Source of the DNA: Ezakiella massiliensis
GTDB taxonomy: Bacteria > Bacillota > Clostridia > Tissierellales > Peptoniphilaceae
NCBI RefSeq assembly: GCF_900120165.1
Contig: NZ_LT635475.1
Location: 372,001 to 436,000 of the forward strand
Reading direction: 5' to 3'
Length of the DNA: 64,000 nucleotides
The notes beneath the pieces are model-generated. The model had not been told where the DNA came from and did not search any database. It saw only the letters and a program-made list of their open reading frames with translations. This document shows positions 18,223 to 28,264 of this stretch, one piece after another. The stretch's first letter is position 1, and each line of letters opens with the position of its first letter. Both the position numbers and the translations under genes were made by a program.

Positions 18223-19963
18223 AAAAGAAAAATATAGCAAGAGTACCATCCGCCTTCTTTTTAATTTATCAGGCAAGATAAAAAAGGAACTTATTATTGG
18301 CGTATTTTTATCCACTGGCTTTATGCTTTTAAATATCTACCTGCCAATAATTTTAAAAAACATTATTGACAATGAAATCTCTCCAACAATTGGCATTATA
18401 GATTTACAGAGATTCCTCTGGATGTCAGCTTTTTATTTATTTATGAATCTAATGTTTGGATTAATGCAATATGTACTCATCCATCATTATAAAAAGACGT
18501 CCAATAAAATAGCTTATATACTAAGAGGAGATTTATTTAAACACATAGTAAACCTTCCTATGTCATTTTTTGATAAGACGCCTGTTGGTAAAATCACGAG
18601 TAGAACCACAAGTGATATTAACGAATTCAAGCAGCTATTTTATATTGGATTTACAACTGTTGTAAACGCAGTTTTTTATTTAATAGGCAGTATAGTTTAT
18701 ATTAGCTTTACAAATCCAAAGGCCCTGTACATTGTGCTTGTGCCAATTCCAATATTTATTTTCACAATTTTAAGCTACAACAAGTACCAGTCAAATCTTA
18801 ATATTAAATATCGTAAAATAAAATCAACTATAACCTCCGATTTAAATGAGATTATAAAAGGGGCAAATATAATACAAGCCTACGCAGTTTGTGAGCCTGT
18901 TGAAGATGAGTTTATTCATAAGAACAAAGACCTGTATAAATACGGTAAAAAAATTGAATTGTTTGATAGCTTCTTTTCATATAACATTACTGACATGCTT
19001 AGACTCATGAGCATAATTGCAATTTTATATTTTGCAGGTATAAGTAACCTAAGAGGAAACACTACTTTTACCGTAGGATATATACTGATTTTAATCCAGT
19101 ACACTTCACAGATATACGCTTATCTGACCAGACTTATGAATAGGTTAAATGTTTTTGAAAAAGGCATGAGCAGCCTTGAACACATCAATACAATTCTCTT
19201 AGAAGAACAAGAAGATGATGGAACAAATACAATTAATAATATAAAAGGCCAAGTGGAATTTAAAAATGTTTACCACGAATACATCGAGGACAGCCCTGTG
19301 TTACAAGATATTAATTTCAAAAGAGAGCCCGGCTCTTCTACCGCTATAGTTGGCAGCACAGGCTCTGGCAAGAGTTCTATTATTTCTCTTTTGTTTAAAT
19401 TTTATAGCCCTTACGAGGGTCAAATACTAATAGACAATCAGGATATTCAAGAGATTAGGACCGCTGATTTAAGAAAGCACATGGCTCTTGTCCTACAAGA
19501 TCCTATCCTTTTTAAAGGCAGCTTACGATACAATATAACGCTTGGCGATGATTATAGTGACCAAGAAATTAAAGCAGCCCTAATAAAAAGTGGTGGAGAA
19601 TCTATTTTAAATAAATTAAAAGATGGTCTGGACACCAACCTGCTCGGTGAAGACGGTGGCCTAAGTCTCGGCGAAAAACAAATTGTAAACTTTGCAAGAA
19701 CCATTATTAGAGATCCTAAAATATTGGTTTTGGATGAAGCAACCGCGTCAATCGATACAGAAACTGAACAACATATACAAAAAGGCCTTGAGGCCCTGAT
19801 GGCAAATAGAACTTCATTTATAGTCGCCCACAGGCTTTCAACTATCAAAAATTGTGACTCAATAATTGTAATCGACTCTGGTCGGATTATTGAATCCGGC
19901 AGTCATGATGAACTAATGGAAATGGGTGGGAAATATTACGAGCTAGTTGAGGCTCAGTCATAA
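18215..19963 (+). CDS. Heterodimeric ABC exporter subunit, catalytic-Glu half
   Basis: Second half of the exporter, 582 residues from the ATG at 18215, which follows AGGAGGTG and overlaps the first subunit by 8 bases; a longer frame beginning at 18170 has no ribosome-binding site. It has six predicted helices in the first 320 residues. The ATPase domain has Walker A GSTGSGKSSIISLL, Walker B ILVLDEATASID with the catalytic Glu intact, and H-loop VAHRLS. Its signature reads LSLGEKQ instead of LSGGQ. Together with the other subunit this gives one complete and one degenerate ATP site, as in characterised heterodimeric exporters. A bidirectional terminator follows. Confidence 0.92.
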   Translation: MSKKEKYSKSTIRLLFNLSGKIKKELIIGVFLSTGFMLLNIYLPIILKNIIDNEISPTIGIIDLQRFLWMSAFYLFMNLMFGLMQYVLIHHYKKTSNKIAYILRGDLFKHIVNLPMSFFDKTPVGKITSRTTSDINEFKQLFYIGFTTVVNAVFYLIGSIVYISFTNPKALYIVLVPIPIFIFTILSYNKYQSNLNIKYRKIKSTITSDLNEIIKGANIIQAYAVCEPVEDEFIHKNKDLYKYGKKIELFDSFFSYNITDMLRLMSIIAILYFAGISNLRGNTTFTVGYILILIQYTSQIYAYLTRLMNRLNVFEKGMSSLEHINTILLEEQEDDGTNTINNIKGQVEFKNVYHEYIEDSPVLQDINFKREPGSSTAIVGSTGSGKSSIISLLFKFYSPYEGQILIDNQDIQEIRTADLRKHMALVLQDPILFKGSLRYNITLGDDYSDQEIKAALIKSGGESILNKLKDGLDTNLLGEDGGLSLGEKQIVNFARTIIRDPKILVLDEATASIDTETEQHIQKGLEALMANRTSFIVAHRLSTIKNCDSIIVIDSGRIIESGSHDELMEMGGKYYELVEAQS

Positions 19964-19992
19964 AAATTAAAAATTAATTATAAGCAAAATAA

Positions 19993-20033
19993 AATCACCT
20001 CTCAGTACAAAGTATTCTGTACTAAGAGGTGAT
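19993..20033. terminator. Bidirectional terminator between the ABC exporter and transketolase
   Basis: A long stem (ATCACCTCT and AGTACA pairing with TGTACT and AGAGGTGAT, with small internal mismatches) flanked by A-rich and T-rich tracts lies between convergent genes and can serve both. Confidence 0.85.
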
Positions 20034-20051
20034 ATTTTTATTATATGATTT

Positions 20052-22007
20052 TTATTTTACAGATTTTTTAACTGCTTCTACAATTGACTTTGAATTTATT
20101 TTGAAGTGTTCAAATAAATCGCCGCCCTTGCCACTTGCTCCAAATGAATCCATGCCTAACTTTATTCCACCTTGAGTATATTTGTCCCAGCCAAATGTGG
20201 ACAAGGCTTCAACAGAAACTTTTGGTGTATCCTTTGGTAAAACTGAGAGTTTGTATTCATCTGTTTGATCTTCAAAGAGATCCCACGAAGGCATGCTGAC
20301 GACTCTTGTGCCAATTCCATCAGCTTCTAATTCCTTTGCTGCGTCCATGGCGATTGAAAGCTCAGATCCTGTCGCAATTACAATTGCATCTAGTTTTTCA
20401 TCTTCTTTTTTAGCGATGTATGCACCTTTTACAAGGTCTTTTGCATTTATATCAAGTGTTGGCAAACCTTGTCTTGTTAATACAAGTGCTGTTGGTTTAT
20501 GATTTTTAATTGCGACTTCCCATGCAACGATTGTTTCGTTGTAGTCTGCTGGACGAATTGTTGTAAAGTTTGGCAGACTTCTTAACATTGCAAGTTGTTC
20601 TATAGGTTGATGAGTTGGACCGTCTTCCCCAACCCCTATTGAGTCGTGAGTTAGTACATAAACTACTGGAACATTCATAAGTGCTGATAGCCTCATAGCT
20701 GGCTTCATATAATCACTAAAGACAAAGAAGGTTGCGCAATATGGGCGAACGCCTCCGTGCAAGGCCATGCCGTTTGATATAGCAGCCATAGCAAATTCAC
20801 GAATACCAAAGTGAATATTGCGTGGACTATAATCGTCTTTTGAAATAAATCCTTGGCCATCAATAGTAGTATTATTTGAACCAGCTAAGTCAGCTGATCC
20901 ACCAACCAAACTTTGAACTTGTTTTGCAACTTCTTGAATTGCCTTACCACTTGCTGCCCTAGTCGCAATTTTTTCCTCCTTATCCATCAAAGAACTTAAG
21001 TCAACATCTTTCTCTGTGTGGATAAATTTAACAAATTTTTCGTATCTTTCTGAATTTTCTGTCTTTAATTCGTTCAAACTTGCCTTATATTCATCATAGG
21101 CCTTTACTTTTTCATCAATAATGGCCTTTACATGGTCTTTCACTTCTTGAGGAACAGTAAAGGATTCATAGTTCCAACCGAGTCTTTCTTTTAAAATCTT
21201 GTAGTCATCTTCTTTTAGTGGAGCCCCATGACTTTTATTTTTGCCTTCTACACTTCCTGCACCAAAACCAATAACAGTTTTAATTTCTATTAATGAAGGC
21301 CTGTCATCTTCTTTGGCCTTGCTAATAGCTTTTGAAATAGCTTCGATGTCTGTGCCGTTTTCTATCTTTTGAGTATGCCAGCCATAAGCTTCAAATCTCT
21401 TTAGTGTGTCGTCAGCAAATGTAATATCAGTTGACCCATCAATGGTAATATTATTTGAATCGTAAAGGACAATTAATTTTCCTAACTTATGGGAGCCTGC
21501 AAAACTTGCTGCTTCGTGGCTAATGCCTTCCATCAAACATCCGTCTCCTACAAGAGCGTATGTGTAATGGTCCACAGGATTATTTGCTCCTTTAAATGTA
21601 TCGTGGAGATGAGCTTCTGCAAGTGCCATACCAACAGCCATTGCAAGCCCTTGACCAAGTGGTCCTGATGTAGCGTCAACTCCCAATGTGTGACCATACT
21701 CTGGATGACCAGGTGTCTTTGAATTTAATTGTCTAAAATCTTTTAAATCATCCATGCTAAGTTCATAGCCAAAGACATGAAGCAAACTATACAAGAGTGC
21801 TGATCCGTGTCCTGCTGACAAAACAAATCTATCCCTGTTTGACCAGTGCGGTTTATTTGGATTAAATTTTAAATGATCTTTAAATAAAGCATAAGCCATA
21901 GGTGCTGCTCCAAGCGGTAAGCCTGGATGTCCAGAGTTTGCTTTGCCAATCATATCGACAGAAAGCATTCTCAGCGTATTAATTGTAAGATTATCAATGT
22001 TGTTCAT
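20052..22007 (-). CDS. tkt: Transketolase
   Basis: Transketolase moves two-carbon units between sugar phosphates in the pentose phosphate pathway, using thiamine diphosphate. The 651-residue protein shows [17 protein letters not shown] at the N-terminus, the ThDP motif [13 protein letters not shown] ending in [10 protein letters not shown], the Pyr-domain [19 protein letters not shown], and [17 protein letters not shown]. Length and domain order match full-size bacterial enzymes. The gene overlaps the upstream TagA-family gene by 4 bases (ATGA) and has the ribosome-binding site GGGAGG, so it is the last gene of the alr-to-tkt run. Its link to wall-polymer genes may only be positional. Confidence 0.97.
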   Translation of the reverse strand: MNNIDNLTINTLRMLSVDMIGKANSGHPGLPLGAAPMAYALFKDHLKFNPNKPHWSNRDRFVLSAGHGSALLYSLLHVFGYELSMDDLKDFRQLNSKTPGHPEYGHTLGVDATSGPLGQGLAMAVGMALAEAHLHDTFKGANNPVDHYTYALVGDGCLMEGISHEAASFAGSHKLGKLIVLYDSNNITIDGSTDITFADDTLKRFEAYGWHTQKIENGTDIEAISKAISKAKEDDRPSLIEIKTVIGFGAGSVEGKNKSHGAPLKEDDYKILKERLGWNYESFTVPQEVKDHVKAIIDEKVKAYDEYKASLNELKTENSERYEKFVKFIHTEKDVDLSSLMDKEEKIATRAASGKAIQEVAKQVQSLVGGSADLAGSNNTTIDGQGFISKDDYSPRNIHFGIREFAMAAISNGMALHGGVRPYCATFFVFSDYMKPAMRLSALMNVPVVYVLTHDSIGVGEDGPTHQPIEQLAMLRSLPNFTTIRPADYNETIVAWEVAIKNHKPTALVLTRQGLPTLDINAKDLVKGAYIAKKEDEKLDAIVIATGSELSIAMDAAKELEADGIGTRVVSMPSWDLFEDQTDEYKLSVLPKDTPKVSVEALSTFGWDKYTQGGIKLGMDSFGASGKGGDLFEHFKINSKSIVEAVKKSVK

Positions 22008-22744
22008 AATTCCTCCCTTATAGATTTTTTATTAGTCACTACTTTTATTAAAAAATGTGGTATTACTAACTGTCTTTTAATTCTGGATGGTTCTTTTAAT
22101 AATCTATAAAACCATTCCATGCAAATTTTTTGCACCCATTTTGGTGCCCGTTTTAAATTTCCACTAATTACATCTAAGCTTCCTCCAACGCCTATTGACA
22201 TTGAAGTTAGTCCATCTAATTTTGATATAAAATATTCTTGCTTGGGAAAACCCATTGCAGAAACAACTAAGTGCGGTTTTTTCTTTTCTATATCCTTTAA
22301 AATTTCTTGCTCCTGGGGTGAATTTAATTCAAAATATCCGTTGTGGGACCCCACTATATTTAAATTTTTATAATCTTTTTTTATGTTTTGAATTGCTTGG
22401 TCCAGAGTTTCTTGTTTTGCCCCAACTATATAAATATCCAAAGCCTTTTCATCTGCTAATGATAAAATTTTCTTTAGAGTATCAAAGCCAGTTTGTCTGC
22501 CCTCACCTTCTATGCCGGCAATCTTTTGGGCAATTACAATCCCAACTCCATCTTTTAGTACGAGGCCAGCACTATTTATAAGTTCTATGAGGTTCTTGTC
22601 CTTTTTGGCCCTCATAACAATCTCTGGGTTTGGTGTGATTATTTTAAAATTATTGGACCCGGTCATATTTGACCTTAAAATTTCGTCCAGTTCATTGTCA
22701 TTGATATCCGAAAATTTTACACCAAGCACATTAATTTTTCTCAT
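22004..22744 (-). CDS. WecG/TagA/CpsF family glycosyltransferase
   Basis: Family members (TagA/TarA, WecG) add N-acetylmannosamine or a related sugar to a lipid-linked GlcNAc to build wall-polymer linkage units at the membrane. The 246-residue protein contains [34 protein letters not shown] with the conserved Asp-Gly region, [20 protein letters not shown] and [19 protein letters not shown], all standard blocks. The normal length of about 240 is complete. Its start overlaps the GT4-CsaB gene by 14 bases, which suggests they work on the same secondary cell-wall polysaccharide. The donor sugar is inferred. Confidence 0.9.
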   Translation of the reverse strand: MRKINVLGVKFSDINDNELDEILRSNMTGSNNFKIITPNPEIVMRAKKDKNLIELINSAGLVLKDGVGIVIAQKIAGIEGEGRQTGFDTLKKILSLADEKALDIYIVGAKQETLDQAIQNIKKDYKNLNIVGSHNGYFELNSPQEQEILKDIEKKKPHLVVSAMGFPKQEYFISKLDGLTSMSIGVGGSLDVISGNLKRAPKWVQKICMEWFYRLLKEPSRIKRQLVIPHFLIKVVTNKKSIREEL

Positions 22745-24935
22745 TCATATCCTTTAGCAAGTCAAGTACTTCAACAGCATTTAATCTTGCCAATTCCTTT
22801 CTTTCTTCATCTTTATTTTTTATATTGTTTAAATAATCTTCATCGTCAAGGCATCTTTTTATTTCTTGGTAAACTTTTTGCCCGTCAATATCATTGATAT
22901 CTATTATATAATCTGAATCAATGCTTTCCATAAAGCTTTTTACCTTTGGGTCATAGGATATAGCAAGTGGCTTTGTATGAACTGCAGCCGAGTAAATCAC
23001 TCCGTGGAGTCTCATGGCCAAAACCATTTGAGCCTTGGAAAATATTCCCATAAGGGTAGTTACGCTCATATCTTCATAATATGAGTAAAGATTTTGATTC
23101 CTGCATTTATCTTCTAATCTCTTTAATATTGGAGTATCCTTTGACATATGCATGGGTATAAGCAAAATCTTGTGGCCTTGGTCCATGAGTTTATTTATAG
23201 CAATGGCCATCTGATCTATCATTTTTTCATCATCAGTCCATGGTCTCAAATTCACAACAATAAATTCATCATTAATATTTATGTCTGATAAAATTTTCTC
23301 AGCCTCTTCTATATTTTCCTTTAACAAGAAAACTGGATCAGACCTTACCAGGCATTTGTCTTTTTCTATGCCAATTTCCTCCAAGTACTTAGCCGAATCA
23401 TCGTCTCTTAGAGTAATCAGATCAACATCCTTTAGGACTTTTTTGGTAAGTTTCCTATTAAACTTTCCATTTATTGGCCCGACCCCATTGGCATAGATGC
23501 AAACTTTTTTATTCTTGCGTTTTGCAACAGAAATTACATATAAATAATACCAAAGAGACCGTGAGCTCGTAACGTCTTGTAGGAGACTCCCTCCTCCAGA
23601 TATGAGCATGTCTCCTTTCTTTATAGTTGATCCAATAACAAAGGGGTTAAACCTATAAACTGCATCGACATCGTATACCTCGCGGGTCTTATTTGGATTG
23701 TTAGATAAAACTTTTAAGCGGAGAGTTTTGTCTCTTCTTTTTAGTTCACCAAGAATAGCTTCAAGAATGGCGTCATCGCCTTGGTTATCAAAGCCATAAA
23801 AACCAGACAAGACAATAGTTTTCCCAAACAAAATCTTATTGTAAATATCCAGTTGCATCCTGGACATGCTATGGCTGCTATATTTTTCCAAAACTATTTC
23901 ATGGAGATTTTTTCCGTATTGAATTCTTTTTCCATCATTTTTTGCCAAGTCAAGCAAGCGTTCGCTTAGTTTTTTATAATCGCCGGGCTCATAAGTGTAT
24001 CCGCTATAATCATCTATTACTACCTTTGGAATACCTCCCACATGAGTCGCAACCATAGGCTTAGAGTACTTAGCCCCCTCCAAGATAACATAAGGGAAAC
24101 TTTCTGATAAACTCGATAAAACATTTATATCTATAGCGTTAATAAATGAAAATGGATCTTTTACCTCGCCTAAAAAATGAACTCTGTCTGATATACCAAG
24201 ATCTTCTGCCGTTTTTTTGAGCTCGTCCAAAAGCCCTCCGCTGCCACCTATTAAAAAGTCAGCATCGGCCTCTTTTAAAAATTCTCCAGCCGCCCTAATA
24301 AAAGTCCTGTGGTCTTTAACCTCATCAAGCCTTGCAAGAATTCCAATTTTAATTCCATCATGGCGAATATTATACCTATCTAAAAATTCTTCTTTGGGCA
24401 CATATTTATCTTCTGCCTCAAGATTTATTCCATTGTAGACTACATCAATATTTTTCTTAGAAAATCCCCGATTGAGGAGCATGTTTTTAAAATCATCACT
24501 AACTGCTACATAATTTTTGAAACGTTTTAGGGCAAAGGTATTTAGATTTTTAAATATCAATTGCTTATAAAAGTTTCCCTTAAAGTCTAACCTTGGATCT
24601 GAGTGGACGGTTGATAAAAATTTGACCTTCTTTAATTTCTTCATCAAAAAAAAGGCAATAAAATTAGCTCTTGCACCATGGCAATGTACCAAGTCTATTC
24701 CCTCTTTATTAACATATTCTACTATATCATTAACGACACTCAAATCAAATCTACTCTTTTGTTCGAAAACAATAGTAGATATACCTAAGTCCTTGGCCTC
24801 ATCCAAGAATACATCCTTAAAAAACACTCCCAGCCTAACGTCAATGTGATTTTGCATCTCATTAAGTAGGGTCATAATATGGGTTTTTGCACCACCTGTA
24901 TCGCCACCGCTAATAAGGTGAAGTACTTTAATCAT
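22731..24935 (-). CDS. Fused GT4 glycosyltransferase - CsaB-type polysaccharide pyruvyl transferase
   Basis: The 734-residue product joins two enzymes. Residues 1 to about 365 form a GT-B glycosyltransferase family 4 domain: IKVLHLISGGDTGGAKTH at the start, GILARLDEVKDHRTFI in the middle, and the nucleotide-sugar motif SLSESFPYVILEGAKYSKP. From about 370, VLSGFYGFDNQGDDAILEAI begins a CsaB-like pyruvyl transferase domain, with SGGGSLLQD and AMRLHGVIYSA near its end. CsaB adds a pyruvate ketal to secondary cell-wall polysaccharide, which SLH-domain proteins bind in Bacillus. I start at ATG 24935 because GAGGGGGAAAC precedes it; it overlaps the GNAT stop by one base (TAATG). A combined sugar addition and pyruvylation role is inferred. 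Confidence 0.88.
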   Translation of the reverse strand: MIKVLHLISGGDTGGAKTHIMTLLNEMQNHIDVRLGVFFKDVFLDEAKDLGISTIVFEQKSRFDLSVVNDIVEYVNKEGIDLVHCHGARANFIAFFLMKKLKKVKFLSTVHSDPRLDFKGNFYKQLIFKNLNTFALKRFKNYVAVSDDFKNMLLNRGFSKKNIDVVYNGINLEAEDKYVPKEEFLDRYNIRHDGIKIGILARLDEVKDHRTFIRAAGEFLKEADADFLIGGSGGLLDELKKTAEDLGISDRVHFLGEVKDPFSFINAIDINVLSSLSESFPYVILEGAKYSKPMVATHVGGIPKVVIDDYSGYTYEPGDYKKLSERLLDLAKNDGKRIQYGKNLHEIVLEKYSSHSMSRMQLDIYNKILFGKTIVLSGFYGFDNQGDDAILEAILGELKRRDKTLRLKVLSNNPNKTREVYDVDAVYRFNPFVIGSTIKKGDMLISGGGSLLQDVTSSRSLWYYLYVISVAKRKNKKVCIYANGVGPINGKFNRKLTKKVLKDVDLITLRDDDSAKYLEEIGIEKDKCLVRSDPVFLLKENIEEAEKILSDININDEFIVVNLRPWTDDEKMIDQMAIAINKLMDQGHKILLIPMHMSKDTPILKRLEDKCRNQNLYSYYEDMSVTTLMGIFSKAQMVLAMRLHGVIYSAAVHTKPLAISYDPKVKSFMESIDSDYIIDINDIDGQKVYQEIKRCLDDEDYLNNIKNKDEERKELARLNAVEVLDLLKDMNEKN

Positions 24936-25873
24936 TAATAAGTTTCCCCCTCGATAGGTTGTAAATACCATTCGTTTATGTTCAAGACCTCAGATAAATC
25001 GCTCTTTACAACGAGTGGAAATGAGCTCTTTGCATTTTGAAAACTCTTATTCTTAATTAATTTTGAAGTCTTTGGATTTTTCCAAATTCCAATCAAATTA
25101 ACCTTTTCATCTTTAGCCTTTTTTATAAAGTGATCATACATAGATTCCAAAGCTTCTTCGCTAGTATATAAAATATCCATCACCATGTAGTATTTCAAAT
25201 CAGCCTTATCTATCTCCTTATAAATTATATATCCTTCTATACCTTCCTTGTGAGTAGAAATAAATTTATAATTAGGTCTATTGTTTATCCTCTTTGAAAT
25301 CCATTCTCTTGACCTCTTAGCCATAAACCCATAGTCAGCCTTTACCTTGTCAAATAGTTCATCAACTTGACTCAAATCCAGGTCATCTTTTACATCAAAA
25401 CCTGAATAAGCAATCTTTTTTGTCCTTAAATTTGAAATTGAATTTATAATCTTGGCTATAAAGGTAAAAATTCCATTAGAAGTTACATTGGAAGGATCCA
25501 ATATTTTTGCATAGGCATTGACCTCTCCAACGATTTTATAGCCTTGCTTATCAACCAGATTTATAAGTTCATATTGAAGAGGCAGCGCATACATAAGTTC
25601 ATTTTTTACTTGATTTTCAAACTCCCTATATAAATTTGTGTAGATGCCCTCTCTTCTTCTGTCTTTGATAACAATGGAATCAGCAATAAAAGTAGAGTTA
25701 TATTCCCTAGCCTTGTAATTTAAAGTTCGAATATTTGCTCCTACAAAACCAATAATCTTATCCTCTTCACAATAAGTTCTAAATTTAGATTCTTCTTGAT
25801 ATTTGCTTAAGATATCTTCTTTATTTTTTATTCCAGTATTTTCTAACAAAAATTCAATGTATTTATCTTCCAT
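24935..25873 (-). CDS. GNAT-like acyltransferase, function unknown
   Basis: The 312-residue product resembles GNAT N-acetyltransferases in its first half: IIGFVGANIRTLNY, then TFIADSIVIKDRRREGIYTNLYREFE, where RRREGIYT matches the acetyl-CoA pyrophosphate-binding motif R/QxxGxG/A only loosely. The second half (about 160-312) is less clear and may be a second GNAT-like fold (YMVMDILYTSEEALESMYDHF). No signal peptide or membrane segment is visible. It lies between mazF and the GT4-CsaB gene with one-base stop/start overlaps on both sides, so it is translated with them. A role in modifying wall sugars or a wall precursor would fit, but its acceptor is unknown. Confidence 0.6.
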   Translation of the reverse strand: MEDKYIEFLLENTGIKNKEDILSKYQEESKFRTYCEEDKIIGFVGANIRTLNYKAREYNSTFIADSIVIKDRRREGIYTNLYREFENQVKNELMYALPLQYELINLVDKQGYKIVGEVNAYAKILDPSNVTSNGIFTFIAKIINSISNLRTKKIAYSGFDVKDDLDLSQVDELFDKVKADYGFMAKRSREWISKRINNRPNYKFISTHKEGIEGYIIYKEIDKADLKYYMVMDILYTSEEALESMYDHFIKKAKDEKVNLIGIWKNPKTSKLIKNKSFQNAKSSFPLVVKSDLSEVLNINEWYLQPIEGETY

Positions 25874-26337
25874 TAGTCCTCCTGCAAGTGGACGCTTATT
25901 CCCAAAGCCTTGTCAATTTCTTTCATTTTCGAATCGGTCATCCTTCCAATTTTTTCTCTTAAACGCCTTTTGTCAATAGTTCTAATCTGCTCCAAGAGAA
26001 TAACTGAATCCTTTGGAAGACCTCCAACATCCTTGCCTACATTTACGTGGGTAGGCATACTAGACTTGTTTTTTACAGATGTAATAGCCGCCACAATAGT
26101 GGTTGGAGAAAATTTATTTCCAATGTCATTTTGGATAATTACAACAGGACGGACGCCCCCCTGCTCGCTGCCAATAACTGGCGACAGGTCAGCGTAAAAT
26201 AAATCTCCCCTCAGGATAGTAATTTTCTCCCTACTTTGTCTTTGGTCGATTTTTTTTATATCCTGTTTTTGATTGTTGTTATCTTTATTTTCTTTTGTAT
26301 TTGCCTTATCTATCTTTTGATTGTTCTTATTATTCAT
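25873..26337 (-). CDS. MazF/PemK-family endoribonuclease toxin with N-terminal extension, no adjacent antitoxin
   Basis: The C-terminal 112 residues match Bacillus NdoA/Maz[48 protein letters not shown] and [17 protein letters not shown]. The catalytic Arg-containing loop and the Thr after SP are kept, so the mRNA-cleaving activity is probably intact. The first 40 or so residues are a K/N/Q-rich tail ([20 protein letters not shown] and onward) absent from Bacillus MazF. In Bacillus the order is alr-ndoAI-ndoA. Here the toxin starts 11 bases after alr, so there is no room for the antitoxin. The start has AGGATG 7 bases upstream. Whether the tail binds a partner is unknown. Confidence 0.88.
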   Translation of the reverse strand: MNNKNNQKIDKANTKENKDNNNQKQDIKKIDQRQSREKITILRGDLFYADLSPVIGSEQGGVRPVVIIQNDIGNKFSPTTIVAAITSVKNKSSMPTHVNVGKDVGGLPKDSVILLEQIRTIDKRRLREKIGRMTDSKMKEIDKALGISVHLQED

Positions 26338-26348
26338 ATGTGCACATC

Positions 26349-27509
26349 CTATACATAGTTTATAATATCCTTAACCTCACCATTATCGATGATAACTCTT
26401 GGAATCCTGCGTGATAGCATGCACATTATTTCATAATGGATAGTTCCCATGATAGCTGCAAGCTCTGGTAGACTTGTATCCCCTTCACCTGAACCAAAGA
26501 TAACGACTTCATCGCCTATTTTAACTTCAGTATTATCAGTAACGTCAACCATAAATTGATCCATACAAATATTACCGATTGATGGAGCTTTTTTTCCATC
26601 TATGTTTACTGTAAATTTGTTTGATAGCAGGCGTGAAATCCCGTCAGCATAACCCAGTGGAATTGTAGCAACTTTTGTTATGCGTTTTGTAACAAAGGTT
26701 TGACCATAGCTTACTCCACTTCCTTCAGGTAAAATTTTTAAATTGCTGACCAAAGCTTTCAAAGTCATAAGCGGTTTTAAATCCCATTTACTTCTCATTT
26801 GACCTGAAGGCGGATAACCATACATGATAATTCCCGGCCTTACATAGTCAAGATCAAACTCAGGATAATCCATAATTGCACCCGAATTTGAAATATGTTT
26901 TTTTAATTTTTTTCCAAGAGCATGTTCAATCGAACTTACAAAAGTAGAAAATATTTGATATTGCTTCCTTGTGTTTCCAAGGTCCACCATGTCCGAAGTT
27001 GCAAAGTGACTGTAAATACCTTCGCATTCGATGTTTTCAAAAGAAATAATTTCCATTATCTTTCCAAAAGCAACTGTGCCCGGCAAAAATCCAATCCTAC
27101 TCATACCAGTATCAATCTTGATATGAATTTTAGCTTTTTTACCTAGTTCTCCAGCAATTTTATTTATCAGCTTGGCCTGCTCCATATCGTAAACAGTCAT
27201 TTCTAGGTCTTTCACTATAGCTTCTTTTATTTCAGTATCTCTGACATAATTTAAAAGTAAAATCGGATCTTCAATCCCAGCGTTTCTAAGTTCAAGCCCT
27301 TCGCTTAAAATAGACACACAAAAACGGTGCACTCCAATCTCTTGCAATTTTTTTGCAATAGTAATTGCATCATGATTGTATGCATTCGCTTTAATTACTG
27401 CCATTATTTCGCTATTTGGGTTTAAGTGTTCCTTGATAATATGTATATTGTGACATAAATTATCTAAATTTATTTCCAACCAACAAGGCCTTATATCTTC
27501 AAAATTCAT
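26349..27509 (-). CDS. alr: Alanine racemase
   Basis: Alr is a PLP enzyme making D-alanine for peptidoglycan. The 386-residue product begins [18 protein letters not shown]. The PLP-lysine motif reads [12 protein letters not shown], where the family usually has KANAYGHG. Other blocks are normal: [44 protein letters not shown] and the second-base region [21 protein letters not shown] follows. I start at the ATG 27507-27509 because AAGGTGGAG lies directly before it; an in-frame upstream ATG at 27557 adds 16 residues unlike the family. It heads the run alr-mazF-GNAT-GT/CsaB-tagA-tkt. Confidence 0.95.
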   Translation of the reverse strand: MNFEDIRPCWLEINLDNLCHNIHIIKEHLNPNSEIMAVIKANAYNHDAITIAKKLQEIGVHRFCVSILSEGLELRNAGIEDPILLLNYVRDTEIKEAIVKDLEMTVYDMEQAKLINKIAGELGKKAKIHIKIDTGMSRIGFLPGTVAFGKIMEIISFENIECEGIYSHFATSDMVDLGNTRKQYQIFSTFVSSIEHALGKKLKKHISNSGAIMDYPEFDLDYVRPGIIMYGYPPSGQMRSKWDLKPLMTLKALVSNLKILPEGSGVSYGQTFVTKRITKVATIPLGYADGISRLLSNKFTVNIDGKKAPSIGNICMDQFMVDVTDNTEVKIGDEVVIFGSGEGDTSLPELAAIMGTIHYEIMCMLSRRIPRVIIDNGEVKDIINYV

Positions 27510-27589
27510 ACTCTCCACCTTCATATAAAATATACCACAAAGGGCCAGTTTTTTCAAGCATTGACATAGTCAAAAATAACTTTATATAT

Positions 27590-27617
27590 TTGAGAAATAC
27601 GGATCATATGCTATAAT
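27590..27617 (+). promoter_or_regulatory. Promoter of the HD-domain gene
   Basis: TTGAGA (27590-27595), 16 bases, TATAAT (27612-27617), then GAGGTGA before the ATG at 27634, giving a very short leader. Confidence 0.65.
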
Positions 27618-27633
27618 ATATTTGAGGTGAATT

Positions 27634-28200
27634 ATGGGAGAAAATTTAATGAAAAAAATAGAATTCGTAACAACTATAGAAAAAATGAAAACAATAGAAA
27701 GAAGAACAAAAATAATTGGACTAGATAGAAGAGAAAACGATGCTGAACACAGTTTTTCTATTGCAACTATGGGCATTATTTTCCAAGACTACGCAGGAGA
27801 TGTAGATATAGATAAGTGCATTAAGATGCTCTTGGTCCATGACCTAGTTGAAATTGATGCCGGCGATACTTTTGCTTACGATACAGAAGGCTATAAAGAT
27901 AAGGCCGAGCGTGAGCGAAAAGCTGCCGAGAGAATTTATGGAATTTTGCCTGGAGAATTGGGCGAAGATTTAAAAAAACTTTGGATCGAATTTGACGAAT
28001 GCAAAACTCCTGAAGCAAAATACGCCAACGCCATGGATAGATTACAACCGGTTATCAATAACATATATAACGATGGTGGAACTTGGCTGGAATATAAAGT
28101 CAGCTGGGAAAGTTTTTTAAAACGCATGGAACCGATCAAAGACTTTAATGATGAAATTTATAATTATGTTTTAGAAAACGCAAGAAAATATTTTAAATAA
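27634..28200 (+). CDS. HD-domain phosphohydrolase (YfbR/HDDC2-like)
   Basis: The 188-residue protein has the HD metal-binding motif: ERRTKIIGL then DAEHSFSIATMG (His), LLVHDLVEIDAGD (His-Asp), and a downstream Asp in YANAMDRLQPVI. This pattern is that of the HDDC2/YfbR group, which dephosphorylates deoxynucleoside 5'-monophosphates. It stands alone with its own promoter and a bidirectional terminator, convergent with uvrA. The start at 27634 follows GAGGTGA; a second ATG at 27649 is possible. A role in nucleotide pool clean-up is the family expectation, not shown here. Confidence 0.85.
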   Translation: MGENLMKKIEFVTTIEKMKTIERRTKIIGLDRRENDAEHSFSIATMGIIFQDYAGDVDIDKCIKMLLVHDLVEIDAGDTFAYDTEGYKDKAERERKAAERIYGILPGELGEDLKKLWIEFDECKTPEAKYANAMDRLQPVINNIYNDGGTWLEYKVSWESFLKRMEPIKDFNDEIYNYVLENARKYFK

Positions 28201-28205
28201 AAATT

Positions 28206-28247
28206 AAGAGCCAAGGTCATTTATAAAGACCCAGGCTCTTTTATTTT
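28206..28247. terminator. Bidirectional terminator between the HD gene and uvrA
   Basis: AAGAGCC(A)AGGTC pairs with GACC(C)AGGCTCTT around an A/T loop, followed by TTTTATTTT on the plus strand and a U-rich run on the minus strand. Confidence 0.85.
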
Positions 28248-28264
28248 GTTTATAAATATATAAT

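Noticed and set aside
20293..20502. Plus-strand open frames antisense to transketolase and other minus genes
   Set aside because: They have no ribosome-binding sites or recognisable motifs and mirror conserved coding sequence on the other strand.
24933..24971. Longer start for the GT4-CsaB gene at 24971
   Set aside because: The added residues include the Shine-Dalgarno GAGGGGG, and the ATG at 24935 fits the family start and the stop/start overlap.
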